Shown: positions 24,399 through 35,048, counted from the first letter of the stretch. The stretch: 64,000 nt of DNA from Bidens hawaiensis (GCA_021521415.1 JAIQDT010007675.1:1-64000); one strand, 5' to 3'. Numbers and translations: made by a program. The notes: generated from the sequence alone by a model not told the origin.

Positions 24399-26010
24399 TT
24401 AAAATCTGGGGACCCAAGACCTTCTGGTCTTGGGTTGATTAAACCTGTTATCTGGCATCCAGTACCTTGGTTGCCAAAAGTTAGTTTGAGGAGAGTTTCT
24501 ATAAGTTCTGAAAGAAAAATTTCTAGATGACTGGCTATGTGGCCATCCAAACCTTGGTGAATTAATGGAATTATAATTGTTGGTTTGGTGATTCACTGGG
24601 AAAAAACGAGACTGATTTCTTTGAAATCTTGGATTAGTCCAATGATTGAAATTTGGTGTGTTCACATTCTTACCAACATCATAATTAGTATTCGTTTTAT
24701 TCTCAGTTTTAGTAGGCCTCATATTTCTAGATTTTCTCTGTTTCAGAGGACAATCAGCGACAAGGTGTCCCACTCTGTTGCATCTGAAACAACTTCTGTT
24801 CGAACTATTTTGGTTGTTTTGAACTTTCGTCTCAAAAGTTGTTGCAGATGTCGAGGTTGCGTTACTACCCGTTTGTCTAACATGTGGTGGGACGAACGGA
24901 TTTAGGGAAGATTTCTTTTCATCAGGCTTATAGTCCTCCCCTTGTTTTAGTAACACAACCTTTTCTTCTATCTCATCCGATTCGGACGTCTTGTCCGAAT
25001 TTGACGACACAGAACTAGAGATAGAACTTGTGACATTTGAACTTGTCTTACTTGTTTCACTCTCATTAACTTCAGTTTCTTTAGCAGAAACTTTTATGGG
25101 AACTGTCTGACTAATTTCAATATTAGCATATTGCTGATTACTTGGATCATAAGTATAATTATTGTTGTATGGTGGTGGAACTTCAGAGAATCCAATTCCC
25201 CCTTTATTAACCGGGGAACGTTGAACACTTATAATGTAATCTAACATTGCAGAAGAATTTCTAAATTGTTCAAATTTTCTGTTTAGTTCCACCACTTTTA
25301 CCTGGTAATCAGCTATCTGTTTATCTTTTTCAGCAATTAGTTTGGTCTTTTCTTCTAACACTTCATAACTAAGATCAATTACTTGTATTTTTTCAGCTAG
25401 AGTGGCTTTAAGACTTCTGATATCCTTTTCACTAGCTTTTATTTTTACCGAGTAACTATTTTCTTTAGTTTTAGAATAGTGATGTTCTTCTTTTAAGTTT
25501 TTAAATTGAGTGTCCAAACTAACAAACTGATCATTTAATGTTTTCAATTGATCAGACAGTTTTTCACATTGTTCACAATGAGAGTCAGAACTTACCTCTG
25601 AGAGTTGATCGTTCACTTCTGCCATGTATGCTTGATATTCCCCCGTCTCTCTCTCACTTCCTCTAGTATCAATGTTTACCAGATTTGCTTGTTCGAACAC
25701 CTCCTCAACTTGTATATTCTAGTTGTATCCACCGTTCTGTTGAGATACCATAGCCTTATTTTCATTACCACCCCAATTCTGTTGAGCAAGCCTGTTCTGG
25801 CTTCGTTCGACTCTCTCATTTGTACATTCTTTAGCAAAGTGACCATTTTGTTGACAATTGTAACAACGAACTTTTGACTTATCAAACCCCGGTCTTTCTC
25901 CAACAAACTTTCTACCAGTTTTCTTCATAAATCTCTTAACCCTTCTTACTATCATTGCCATCTGCCACTGCAGATCCATTTCCTCCAGATCATTAGCGTC
26001 GATCTGATCA
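24399..26010 (-). pseudogene. Copia gag, C-terminal part
   Basis: Begins YDQIDANDLEEMDLQWQMAM at the block edge and RPGFDKSKVRCYNCQQNGHFAKEC (knuckle 1, complete CCHC). An in-frame TAG follows near 25717. Next come a coiled-coil segment (residues EQCEKLSDQLKTLNDQF... to KEENSYSVK), a Ser/Thr-rich linker, knuckle 2 CFRCNRVGHLVADC (24770-24810) and an Asn/Arg/Phe-rich tail ending RRSWVPRF. The tail ends in TAA (24401-24399) before the protease frame. The long, two-knuckle, coiled-coil gag is larger than the usual copia gag. Confidence 0.85.
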
Positions 26011-26496
26011 TAGTCACATTTACGAGTCATGGGTATGTGGAGACCATCTATGAACTCATTGTGAGATGGAAACCGAACTTTTGTTAAAAAGACTTGTTGT
26101 TGACTTTTTAGTTGTAGAACTTAAATATTTTCATTTGTACATTATTATACAAGATCTATGATATATGGGTATGTGGAATCCATCTATGAACTTGTTGTGA
26201 GATGGAAACCGAACCGGTCCGATTTTTACTCGCTTAAGACACACAAGTGTGTTTTTAGCTATCAAGACTTGTGTATTTCTTTAAAAATAGTTTACACACT
26301 GATTTTGATTATTTTCTTAAGTACTTGGAAATGTGGATCCAACTTGATCTCATAACAAAGTTTGGACAGATAAAACCGAACACTCGCTTAACGTACGTTG
26401 TTAGTTCTAAAACAATAGATCTACCTACTTGGTTAAGTCTTATAAAGTTTTATTGAGTTATCTCATAACATTCATTATTTTGGAAATTTGACTTTG
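26011..26496 (+). repeat. G solo LTR, middle part
   Basis: Collinear with ~14228-14718 of the intact LTR. It begins with the duplicated TAGTCAC and ends at the H insertion (CTTTG, 26492-26496). Confidence 0.9.
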
Positions 26497-26860
26497 TGTA
26501 ACATCCTAAAATATTATAATATTAAATAAAGGAAGATTTCGTTAAGTTATCGAGCGTTAAATAATATTAGCTAGTGTTTAATAAAGAATCATGGACTTGG
26601 ATTAATTATGGTGGATTAAAGGGTAATGGGCCTTAGTTCCATGGCTTTTAAGGGATATAAATACCCCTTAAACCATCCCTAAAACCCTAATCCTCATTTT
26701 TACCTTCCATATTTGCCTATCACACTCAAAAACACACACGCCTGCATACATATATACACGGCCGTGAGGGTTGGGGCGAAGTTAGGGATCGAGTAGATGA
26801 TAGTTCAAGTAGATCTTTATTACACGAGATATATACAAGATCGAGTAGACGATAGTTCAA
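26497..26860 (+). repeat. H 5' LTR remnant
   Basis: The first ~340 bases match the 3' LTR (TATAAATA box at 26656-26663). After ACAAGATC (~26840) the sequence repeats an upstream phrase, GAGTAGACGATAGTTCAA, and then jumps into gag-leader sequence. About 1.6 kb of LTR plus the primer site is missing. Confidence 0.85.
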
Positions 26861-27039
26861 ATATTACTCCTGGAGGGTCTGCTGAAAGTCGGGAAAGGAC
26901 TGTTGGAGGGGCAGAGGGTGATGGTGTGAGAAATGAAGAAGAAGAGAGGGAGGCCTCGAGTGGAGTTAGGTCTGTGAAAGCCGGGTGACAGGAAGATAGG
27001 CTGAGGCGGGTGCAACTATAAGTCCTTCAAGGGATGAGA

Positions 27040-28170
27040 CCCGCCGAAGCTGACTGGTTTGGGTGATGCCATCGCCACTCTTCAGTGGATAACCGCCATG
27101 GATAAAATTATCCGAATCAGCGAGTGTCGTCCTGACCAAGCTGTCGGTTATGCCACCCAATCGTTTGAAGATGAGGCGATGTATTGGTGGGAATCGATTG
27201 AGCAAAGAAGGAGTCAAGAGGAAATCAAGGCCATAAAGTGGGAAGATCTGAAAGAACTGGTTATGAAGAAATTCTGTGCTGATGCCGAGGTTGAGAGGGT
27301 GGAGATGAAATTCCTGAACTTGAAAGCTGGGACGATGACACATCGTGAGTATACCACCGAGTTCAACTGAATTTCTAGGTTGGTACCCGATATGGTCAAC
27401 ACTGAGGCTAAAAGAATCAAGTGCTATGTGAGAGGATTGCCATAGAAAGTCCGCATGCTAGTCAGGACGAGTAAACCTGCTACCTTTGACTCTGCTGTCG
27501 AACTCGCAGAGATGGTTTATGCAGACCTGGCTGCGGATGATATTGTGGTGGAAGAAGAGAAGAAAGATAAGAAGTGGGTCAATGTCAAACGACCCGGAAC
27601 TCAGTTATGGAACTCCAAGGAAAATAAGCAGAAGGTGTGGGAGAAGAGACCATGCAAGACGTGTGGTAAAATGCACGGTGGTGAGTGCAAGTGGGGTAAA
27701 GGATCTGATGTGTGTCATAAGTGTGGCAAGACTCATGGAGGTGAGTGCAGGATAGGGTCGAATGCCTGTTATAAGTGTGGAAAAGTGGGACACTATGCCC
27801 CAGATTGTACCGCCAAGTCCGCATGTTATAAGTGCGGTAAGACGGGCCACTTTTCTAGAGAATGCACCGAGGGTGAAGCTGGAGGTAGTGGGAAGAAGGA
27901 TGCTGATCAAGCCAGGCCAAGAACTAGGGCCTACATGCTGACTCAGGAACAGGCTAAACAGATTCCGGATGTTGTGACTGGTACGTTTCTAGTAAACGGT
28001 ATTTCTGCTTCTGTATTATTTGATTCGGGTGCGAATAAAAGTTTCGTAGCTACTCCATTTAGTAAATTAGCTAAAATGAAATGTTGCCGAGTGTCTGAAA
28101 CTTTTATAGTAGAGACCGCTAGTGACACTTAGGTTAAAATAATGAAAATGGTTAAGGACTGTAAGATAGA
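27040..28170 (+). pseudogene. H element gag and protease start
   Basis: Capsid: LGDAIATLQWITAMDKIIRI, then EDEAMYWWESIEQ, LKELVMKKFCADAEVERVEM and MTHREYTTEFN. In-frame stops at 27368 and 27443. The nucleocapsid has four Cys/His knuckles: two short CX2CX3HX3C types (CKTCGKMHGGEC and CHKCGKTHGGEC) and two classical ones (CYKCGKVGHYAPDC and CYKCGKTGHFSREC). The protease motif VLFDSGANKSF lies near 28014. Further stops at about 28130 and 28172 end the frame. Confidence 0.85.
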
Positions 28171-28198
28171 GTAAGAGGGACACGAGTTCCCTGTTACC

Positions 28199-29800
28199 TT
28201 GTATGTTATGACCTTGGGAGGGTTCGACGTAGTTTTGGGAATGGATTGGCTGTCTGAGTATGAAGCTCAGATAGTGTGTAAGAGTAGGATAATAAGGTTA
28301 AAGTCCTTGGATGGTAGTGCGGTGACGGTTTATGGTGATAAGGAAAGTTCTGGGCTTAACGTCATTTCGATGATAAAAACCGAGGGCTTGTTAAGGCGAG
28401 GGTGCGGTGCCTACCTGGCGTATGTTGTCAACGCTACGGCTGAGACAAAAGAAATGAAAAATTTTCCAACAGTGCGCGACTACCCAGAAGTTTTCCCAGA
28501 GGATCTTCCGGGGTTGCCACCAGAACGGGAGATAGAATTTCAGATAGATTTAGTACCAGAAGCCCAACCCGTCGCGAAAGCACCTTACCGTTTAGCGTCA
28601 TCCGAGATGAAAGAACTGATGTCCCAACTACAAGAACTCCTCGACAAGGGTTTTATAAGACCAAGTGTTTCCCCGTGGGCGCACCAGTGTTGTTCGTAAA
28701 GAAGAAGGACGGAAGCATGAGAATGTGCATAAATTATCGCGAGCTGAATAAGCTGACGGTGAAGAATAGATATACTTTGCCAAGGATTGATGATCTGTTT
28801 GACCAACTGCAAGGTTCAAGTTGTTTCTCACGGATAGATCTCAGATTAGGCTATCATCAGCTGAAGGTGAAAGAGGCAGACATCCCTAAAACAGTGTTTC
28901 GGACGCGGTATGGGCATTACGAGTTCCTCGTGATGTCATTCGGTCTAACGAATGCTCCCGCAGCATTTATGGACATGATGTATAGGGTATGTCGGCGTAT
29001 ATTGGATAAATCGGTAATCGTCATTATTGATGACATATTGATTTATTCAAAGAATGAGACTGATCATGCCGATCATTTGAGGGAGGTATTGGAGACTCTG
29101 AAGAAGGAGAAGTTATATGCTAAATTTTCGAAGTGCGCGCTCTGGTTGCGAGAAGTGCAATTCCTAGGACACGTGATTAATCCAGAAGGGATTATGGTAG
29201 ACCCCGCAAAGATTGAAGCAATAACAAATTGGAAGACTCCACGGAATCCGACTGATATACGAAGCTTCTTAGGGTTAGCTGGCTACTATAGGAGATTCAT
29301 CGAAGGTTTCTCCAAGATAGCCGCACCATTGACCAGTATGACCCGAAAGTCGATAGTATTCAGTTGGGGAAAGTTCCAAGAGGAAGCATTTGAAGAGTTA
29401 AAGAAAAGGCTCACACAAGCACCAATCCTTGCTCTGCCCGATGGTGACGAGGATTTAGTTGTTTGTGTTGATGCCTCACAACAAGGATTAGGTTGCGTGT
29501 TGATGCAACGAGGAAAAGTGATAGCCTATGCGTCTAGACAGTTGAAGGTCCATGAGAGTACTTATCCGACGCATGATTTGGAACTAGCGGCAGTTGTACA
29601 TGCTCTCAAGATTTGGAGACACTAATTATATGGTACTAAGTGTACTATCTACACCGACCATAAGAGCTTGAAGTACTTCTTTGAGCAGAAAGAACTGAAT
29701 ATGAGGCAGAGAAGGTGGTTAGAGCTGATAAAAGATTACGATTGTGACATAAAGTATCACCCCGGTAAAGCTAATGTGGTCGCTGATGCGCTAAGTCGTA
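28199..29800 (+). pseudogene. H element reverse transcriptase and RNase H
   Basis: GGFDVVLGMDWLS (28217 on) closes the protease. RT runs from the [18 protein letters not shown] linker through [11 protein letters not shown] (a one-base deletion at ~28677 shifts the frame), [38 protein letters not shown] and the catalytic IIDDILIYS (~29023). RNase H has [17 protein letters not shown] and, after an in-frame TAA at 29623, [10 protein letters not shown] and [15 protein letters not shown]. Confidence 0.9.
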
Positions 29801-31286
29801 AGAACGAGGAAGTCATTGCAACAGTGAAGTCCTACCAGCTGATTATGAACTCAAGCCTTTTTGAAGAAATCGTCAAAATGCAGACAGAAGTACTAGCTGA
29901 GGAAGGGTTAGTGAAAAAGGAACGAATTTACGGCCAGCAAGATGAGTTGATGGAAAACACTCATGGCGTTAAGACTAGATTTGACCGCATGTGGATCCCA
30001 CGCCATGGAGATCTTAGAGGTCGAATCTTAGATGAAGCTCATAAGTCAAGATACTCGATTCACCCAGGATCCAACAAAATGTATCAAGACCTGAAAAGAG
30101 ATTACTGGTGGCCAGGAATGAAGAATGGCGTAGTAGATTATGTCATTAAGTGCTTAACTTGTTTACAAGTCAAGGCCGAACATCAGAAGCCTTATGGGAA
30201 GATGCAATCGCTGGAGATACCTGAATGGAAATGGGAACACATCACCATGGATTTCATAACTAAGCTACCTCGTACAGCTAAGCATCATGATATCATCTGG
30301 GTGATAGTGGACCGTTTGACCAAAAGTGCTCACTTTCTGCCTATACGAGAGGCATCTGGTCAGAAACGTTAGCAAGTTTGTTCATCAAAGAGGTTGTATC
30401 TAAGCATGGAGTGCCACTTTCGATCATGTCCGATAGAGATACTCGATTCACTTCGAGGTTCTGGAAGAAATTCCATGAAGCTATGGGGACAAGATTGAAC
30501 ATCAGTACGGCGTATCATCCTCAAACCAATGGGCAATCTGAAAGGACGATCCAAACCCTTGAGGATATGATACGTGCTTGTGTTTTAGATTTCGGTGGAA
30601 GTTGGGATGATCACCTGCATCTAGCAGAATTCTCCTATAAAAACAGATACCATTCAAGTATTGGTATGCCGCCGTTTGAGATGCTTTATGGTAGGCAATG
30701 TAGAACTCCCGTGTGTTGGGGAGAGATTGGTCAAAAAGAAATGGGAAGCTTAGAAGTTGTTCAAGAAACGTCATCAAAGTTCGATCAGATCAAAGCTAGA
30801 ATGAAGGCCGCACAAGACAGACATAAGTAGTATGGTGACAAGCGACGACGACCGATTGAGTTTAACTTTGGTGACAATGTGATGCTCAAGGTCTCACCTT
30901 GGAAGGGAATTATTCGTTTTAGAAAGAGAGGGAAGTTGAGTTCGAGGTACATCGGACCGTTTAAAATCTTAGATCGTGTGGGTGAAGTAGCTTATAAGCT
31001 GGATTTACCCGATGAGTTAGAAGTAATTCATTCAACCTTTCATGTTTCTCATCTGAGGAAGTGTCTAGCTGATGACACGTCTCACGTGCCATTAATGGAC
31101 ATTGAGGTTGATAAACAGCTGAACTACATTGAACAACCGGTAGAGATTGTTGATCGCAAAGATAAACAGCTTCGTCACAAGGTTATACCTTTGGTGAAAG
31201 TGATATGGAAACATCGCAAGGGATCGGATGCTACTTGGGAAGCTGAGGATGAGATGCGCAAGTTCTACCCTAGTTTGTTTAAGTAA
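29801..31286 (+). pseudogene. H element integrase and chromodomain-like C-terminus
   Basis: Zinc-binding part with [18 protein letters not shown] and [11 protein letters not shown]; core with MDFITKLPR (Asp), SIMSDRDTRFTSRFW (Asp) and STAYHPQTNGQSE (Glu), all catalytic residues present. A frameshift near 30360 and a stop near 30828 break the frame. The C-terminal part (30879-31286) has KGIIRFRKRGKLSSRYIGPFKIL and ends in a chromodomain-like VKVIWKHRKGSDATWEAED...YPSLF. It ends 43 bases before the 3' LTR. Confidence 0.9.
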
Positions 31287-31329
31287 TAGTTAGGTTTCGG
31301 GGACGAAACTTCTTTAAGGGGGAAAGACT

Positions 31330-33298
31330 TGTAACATCCTAAAATATTATAATATTAAATAAAGGAAGATTTCGTTAAGTTGTCGAGCGTTAAATAATAT
31401 TAGCTAATGTTTAATAAAGAATCATGGACGTGGATTAATTATGGTGGATTAAAGGGTAATGGGCCTCAGGTCCATGTGCTTTAAGGGATATAAATACCCC
31501 TTAAACCATCCATAAAACCCTAATCCTCATTCTTACCTTCCATATTTGCCTATCACACTCAAAAACACACACACCTACACACATATATACACGGCCGTGA
31601 GGGTTGGGGCGAAGTTAGGGATCGAGTAGACGATAGTTCAAGTAGATCTTTATTACACAAGCTATATACAAGATCTAGGATTCTTAATCAAGCCAAACGA
31701 GATCAAACGAACACGAAAAGGTATGTTTTGATCTTAAAGTTTACTTTTTTTATTAACGTTTAACCTTGAAACTTAGAACGAGATTAGACCGGGTGTAAAT
31801 GGAATGTAAAGTTGTAAACTTGATGTTATAAACAAACTTAAGAAACCCACGTCTGCTTGCGAATCGTTTAAGATAAACCGAAGGTCTTGTATTGAATGTT
31901 TTTGAAATTAAAGGTCCAAACTTTACATGTTTTCGGGCCAAATCAAATCCAAAACGACCACAGGAATGATCACGGGATGGTTAAATGCCATACCCGGGGA
32001 TTTCAAGTTGAACGATGATGATTACGAGGAGGATTAGGGACGAACAGAGCTGCAGCTTGATAACTTCGCTGCATGCCAAGTTCGCTGCTGATCAACTTCG
32101 TTCCCCAGTAAGACAGGTCAGCTTAACCCCAGCCAGGGGCTCTGCCCCTTGGACCCCGCTAGGGGCCGCCGCCCCTAGAACCCCGCTGCCAGGGGCGCTG
32201 CCCCCGGACCCCCGTTCGTTGTGGGTCATATAAAGATAGAAATACAATACGAGTAGTAATAGTTAATTGATACGTGTAATTGTTATACAGTTAGTCGTGC
32301 ACAGCTCAAGAAAGGGATTACCATAAACGATGAACATAATCGCATTCAGGTGAGTTTCTAGCCCCATTTCCTTGTTATGTTTTCGGGGCTGTGTGCATAC
32401 TCGATGTGATAGTTAATACACTTACCTTAACTGGTAAGTGATGCCTATTATGGTTTAAATGTTATGTATGTATATCTTAATTGTGAATGAAAGCTTGTCG
32501 GTATATGAACGATCTTCGGATATTGCACATGCTAACAAGGGAGGTATGTTTATGATAGATGAATGTGTATGATAGATATATGTACAATATATGAGTATGT
32601 ATGAATGGTTAAAGAAAGTATGTATGTTATGGGTGTGTAAGGACGGTATGTACGAAGATGAAGAAAGAGGGACCAGACCCTAATAATATCTGAGATAGAA
32701 GGGACCAGACCCTAATAATATCTGAGATAGAGAAGCAAAAGGGACCCGACCCTAATAATATCTGAGATAGACAAGAAAGGGATCAGACCCTAATAATATC
32801 TGAGATAGACAAAGGAAAGAGGGACCAGACCCTATTAATATCTGAGATAGAAAAGGACAATAATTTATATAGTATGAAAGTATTAAAGTACGAACGTAGG
32901 TATGACTTACGTAATAAAGGTAAATTAGTAAAGTAATTATTATGTATCTTCGGATGCATAATTGAAGGTAAGTGTATGTATTGTATAATGTGTGATTAAC
33001 TAGAACTCACTCAGCGTAGCTGACTTTTAGTATGCACGCAGGTGAGTAGGATGCGACAACTGGCTTGAAGGGGGGACACATGGCGGATGAATAAAGAAGC
33101 TGGCATTGAAGATTTACTTGTTAATGTTGAACTAAAAGATATGTTTTAAGTTATGTTTTAAAGACAAGTTATGAATGTTTGTAACGACTATTGATGTTTT
33201 ATGTTATTCCGTGAAAGTTTTAATTAACTCTGATATTAAGAACTGTGTTTATGAGTAAATCCAACACTAAAGTAGGGTACCGGTAACGGGGCCTTACA
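31330..33298 (+). repeat. H 3' LTR (1969 bp)
   Basis: TGTAACATCC...GGGCCTTACA. It contains TATAAATA at 31489-31496, degenerate AACTTCGC phrases (32055-32105), a GC-rich stretch with CTAGGGGCCGCCGCCCCTAG-like palindromes (32120-32215) also found in the solo LTR at 37930-38020, and a ~40-bp tandem repeat at 32640-32870. Confidence 0.9.
32640..32870 (+). repeat. ~40-bp tandem repeat inside H LTR
   Basis: Five copies of GGGACCAGACCCTAATAAT plus ATCTGAGATAGA with short variable spacers. Homologous to the repeats at 2488-2705 (minus) and 38498-38670. Confidence 0.85.
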
Positions 33299-33303
33299 CT
33301 TTG

Positions 33304-34391
33304 GGTTTGACCAATTATCAAGACCCGAACCAACAACCCAAACACTCGTTAAAGACCCGTTTTAGTATCTTTAGCCCAATGGAACTTGTATTTTTAGCAT
33401 TTTTCCCACCTTATTACTTAACATTGGTTAAGTAAATATTAAGGTTAGATACTTTAACCCGGTTTCGAGCAAACTTGCATTGTTAAAGGGTTATTATTAT
33501 AAATTCTTAAATAGTTACATTTTAAACCTTGAACTTTAATTGTTTACTTTTTGCAACAATTATTTTATTTAAAGATCTTCAAGACAACCTTTCTAAATCC
33601 AAGATTTCCTTTTATTTAGGCTTCATACGTTAAACCCTTTGTTCCAGCAAATCTCCAAATTATCAACTTTCAAGTTTATTACTTGAACGTGAGTACATTC
33701 ATTCCCCGTTTTCTATCTTTTATTTTGGGGGTGACATTTCATACTTATTCAAATAAAATGCTTTATACTTGAGTCTTAAACCACAAACGTTATTGTATAC
33801 TTTACTTATTTAAATGCTCGATTTGGTGTTCTATGCTTATGTGTTTATCGCTTTTGGAGGGTTGATTCATAAATCCGTGAACTATTTGGTATGCTCTTAT
33901 AGCACGGTGCCATTAATGTATTCTTATTAACGACCTCACGAAATCCGAATCTATTTGGTATTCTCTTATAGACGGTGCCGCTAATGTATTCTTATTAGCG
34001 ACCTCATATTATCCAAATTATTGCTATTTATTGGTTGTTTTGAATACAAGATTGTGGCTTTTCTTATTATATACATATTGTTCAATATCTAGGAATTGCT
34101 CACCAACCTTTGTGTTGACAAACTTTATTTTATGAAATGTTACAGGTTTACATCTTGGTTGATTTCGGATGCTTGAAGAAACGTCACAAATACCATTAGG
34201 ATATTAGCAAAAATGAACAATATTTGATTTGCTATATTTTGTTATGACTTGTTATGAATATTGTTATGTGACATTTTCTATGATGTGAAATGAAATGAGT
34301 TTATTAAATATTGTCGCTTTAATAGTGTCATGTGCTTATGGGCAATCGTTACACCTCGGCATGTTCCGCCGCCTTCGGTCGGGGTGTGACA
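33304..34391 (+). repeat. G solo LTR, right part
   Basis: Collinear with ~14724-15835 of the intact LTR, a few percent diverged, ending GGTCGGGGTGTGACA at 34391 before the CCATG duplication. Confidence 0.9.
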
Positions 34392-34396
34392 CCATG

Positions 34397-35048
34397 CATT
34401 TGATGTTTATGTCGCCCAATTTCGACAATGACGAATCTTTTTCTCTACGTGAGTCCCCGCCAAGGTCGTGGAACACTCTTTAATTTTGTGCCAAAAATAC
34501 CCCCGTTTTTTTATAGTTCGCTAAAAAAATAAAAACATTACACGTTCAATGATTGTTTTAAGAAATTTAAAAAAAATATATATGTCATTTAAAAACATAC
34601 CGCATTTGGCATCTTCCGATATCGCGCACCAAGCACGAGCACATGGTACGCACTCGTCGATACTCCACTGTATCACCGTCTTTTTAACCCGAGGTTCGCC
34701 GGCGGGCTTCTTTGCGTGTTTTCTCAGACGTCCGCGTTGGCTCGAACCGCCTACGGTGTCCGGGACGAGTTGTGTCTCCGGCACGAACTCGACATCGGGT
34801 TCAGTCTCCGGGACGGGTTGGGTAGCTGATACGGCAAAAATGTTTGACGTTGGGTTTTGGAAACCGGGCACCGCATTTGGCATAGAGTTTTGTAAAAATG
34901 CAATGTACGCGGCCATTTGCGAGTCAATCATATGCGGGACGGGTACGGTTGGCGTCGGAGCGGTAGATTGGTTCGGTTGTGGATTTTGGTTGCCTTGACG
35001 AGCATATTGACCGAAACCGAGAATATTTTGGTTGTTGTTCGGAAACAT
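34397..35048 (-). pseudogene. SANT/trihelix-type gene, exon 1 and start of exon 2
   Basis: Exon 1 (35048-34601) starts MFPNNNQNILGFGQY and has a Gln/Asn/Pro-rich N-terminus, a basic RGRLRKHAKKPAGEPRVKK stretch and the SANT-like start WSIDECVPCARAWCAISED. A GTATGT donor follows at 34600. The intron is 125 bases with an AG at 34477-34476. Exon 2 begins VFHDLGGDSRREKDSSLSKL and reads DINIKCM into the CCATG site, continuing at 11092. The architecture matches the gene at 56383-57755. A substitution such as DEC for the usual EEE in the helix suggests decay. Confidence 0.75.

Larger units (their letters stand above)
11871..26010 (+). mobile_element. Circularly permuted G element with nested copia (captured circle?)
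   Basis: Order: copia gag N-part (-), copia 5' LTR (-), G integrase C-end (+), complete G LTR, primer site, G gag-pol (+) up to integrase, copia 3' LTR (-), copia body (-) ending in gag. The copia is bordered by AATGT on both G sides (12998-13002 and 21653-21657), which proves it sits inside the G integrase if the block is read as a circle. The block ends lie in copia gag; about 0.5 kb of gag expected between them is missing. The outer LTR pieces share TAGTCAC at both junctions (11864-11870 and 26011-26017). A reinserted one-LTR circle is the simplest explanation; this is inference. Confidence 0.8.
26497..33298 (+). mobile_element. H-family Ty3 chromovirus element inserted in the G solo LTR
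   Basis: Starts TGTAACATCC and ends GGGGCCTTACA, with the 5-bp duplication CTTTG (26492-26496 and 33299-33303). Order: truncated 5' LTR, gag, protease, RT, RNase H, integrase with chromodomain-like end, polypurine tract AAGGGGGAAAGAC (31317-31329), full 3' LTR. Most of the 5' LTR, the primer site and the gag start are deleted. Several stops and frameshifts make it inactive. The pol wording matches the same broad Tekay/Del group as G, but the LTR is unrelated by eye. Confidence 0.9.
11093..34391 (+). mobile_element. G-family Ty3 solo LTR broken by two large insertions
   Basis: The outer sequence starts TGTGACATTCG (11093) and ends GGGTGTGACA (34391), with the 5-bp duplication CCATG on both sides (11088-11092 and 34392-34396) inside the SANT-type exon. 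Only LTR sequence belongs to this insertion: 11093-11870, 26011-26496 and 33304-34391. Together these make about 2345 bases, close to the 2367-base intact LTR at 13469-15835, so the outer insertion is a solo LTR. It contains the permuted block (11871-26010) and the H element (26497-33298). Confidence 0.85.

Noticed and set aside
11871..26010. Explanation by a tandem G array with two independent deletions
   Set aside because: Both deletions would have to stop at the same seven bases of the LTR and at neighbouring points in copia gag; a single circle insertion needs fewer events. Kept as the main alternative.
11871..26010. Inversion of a segment as the cause of the permuted order
   Set aside because: All G pieces keep plus orientation and all copia pieces keep minus orientation, so no segment was inverted.
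34549..34998. 149-codon plus-strand frame
   Set aside because: Antisense of SANT-gene exon 1; the minus strand has the family motifs, start and donor.
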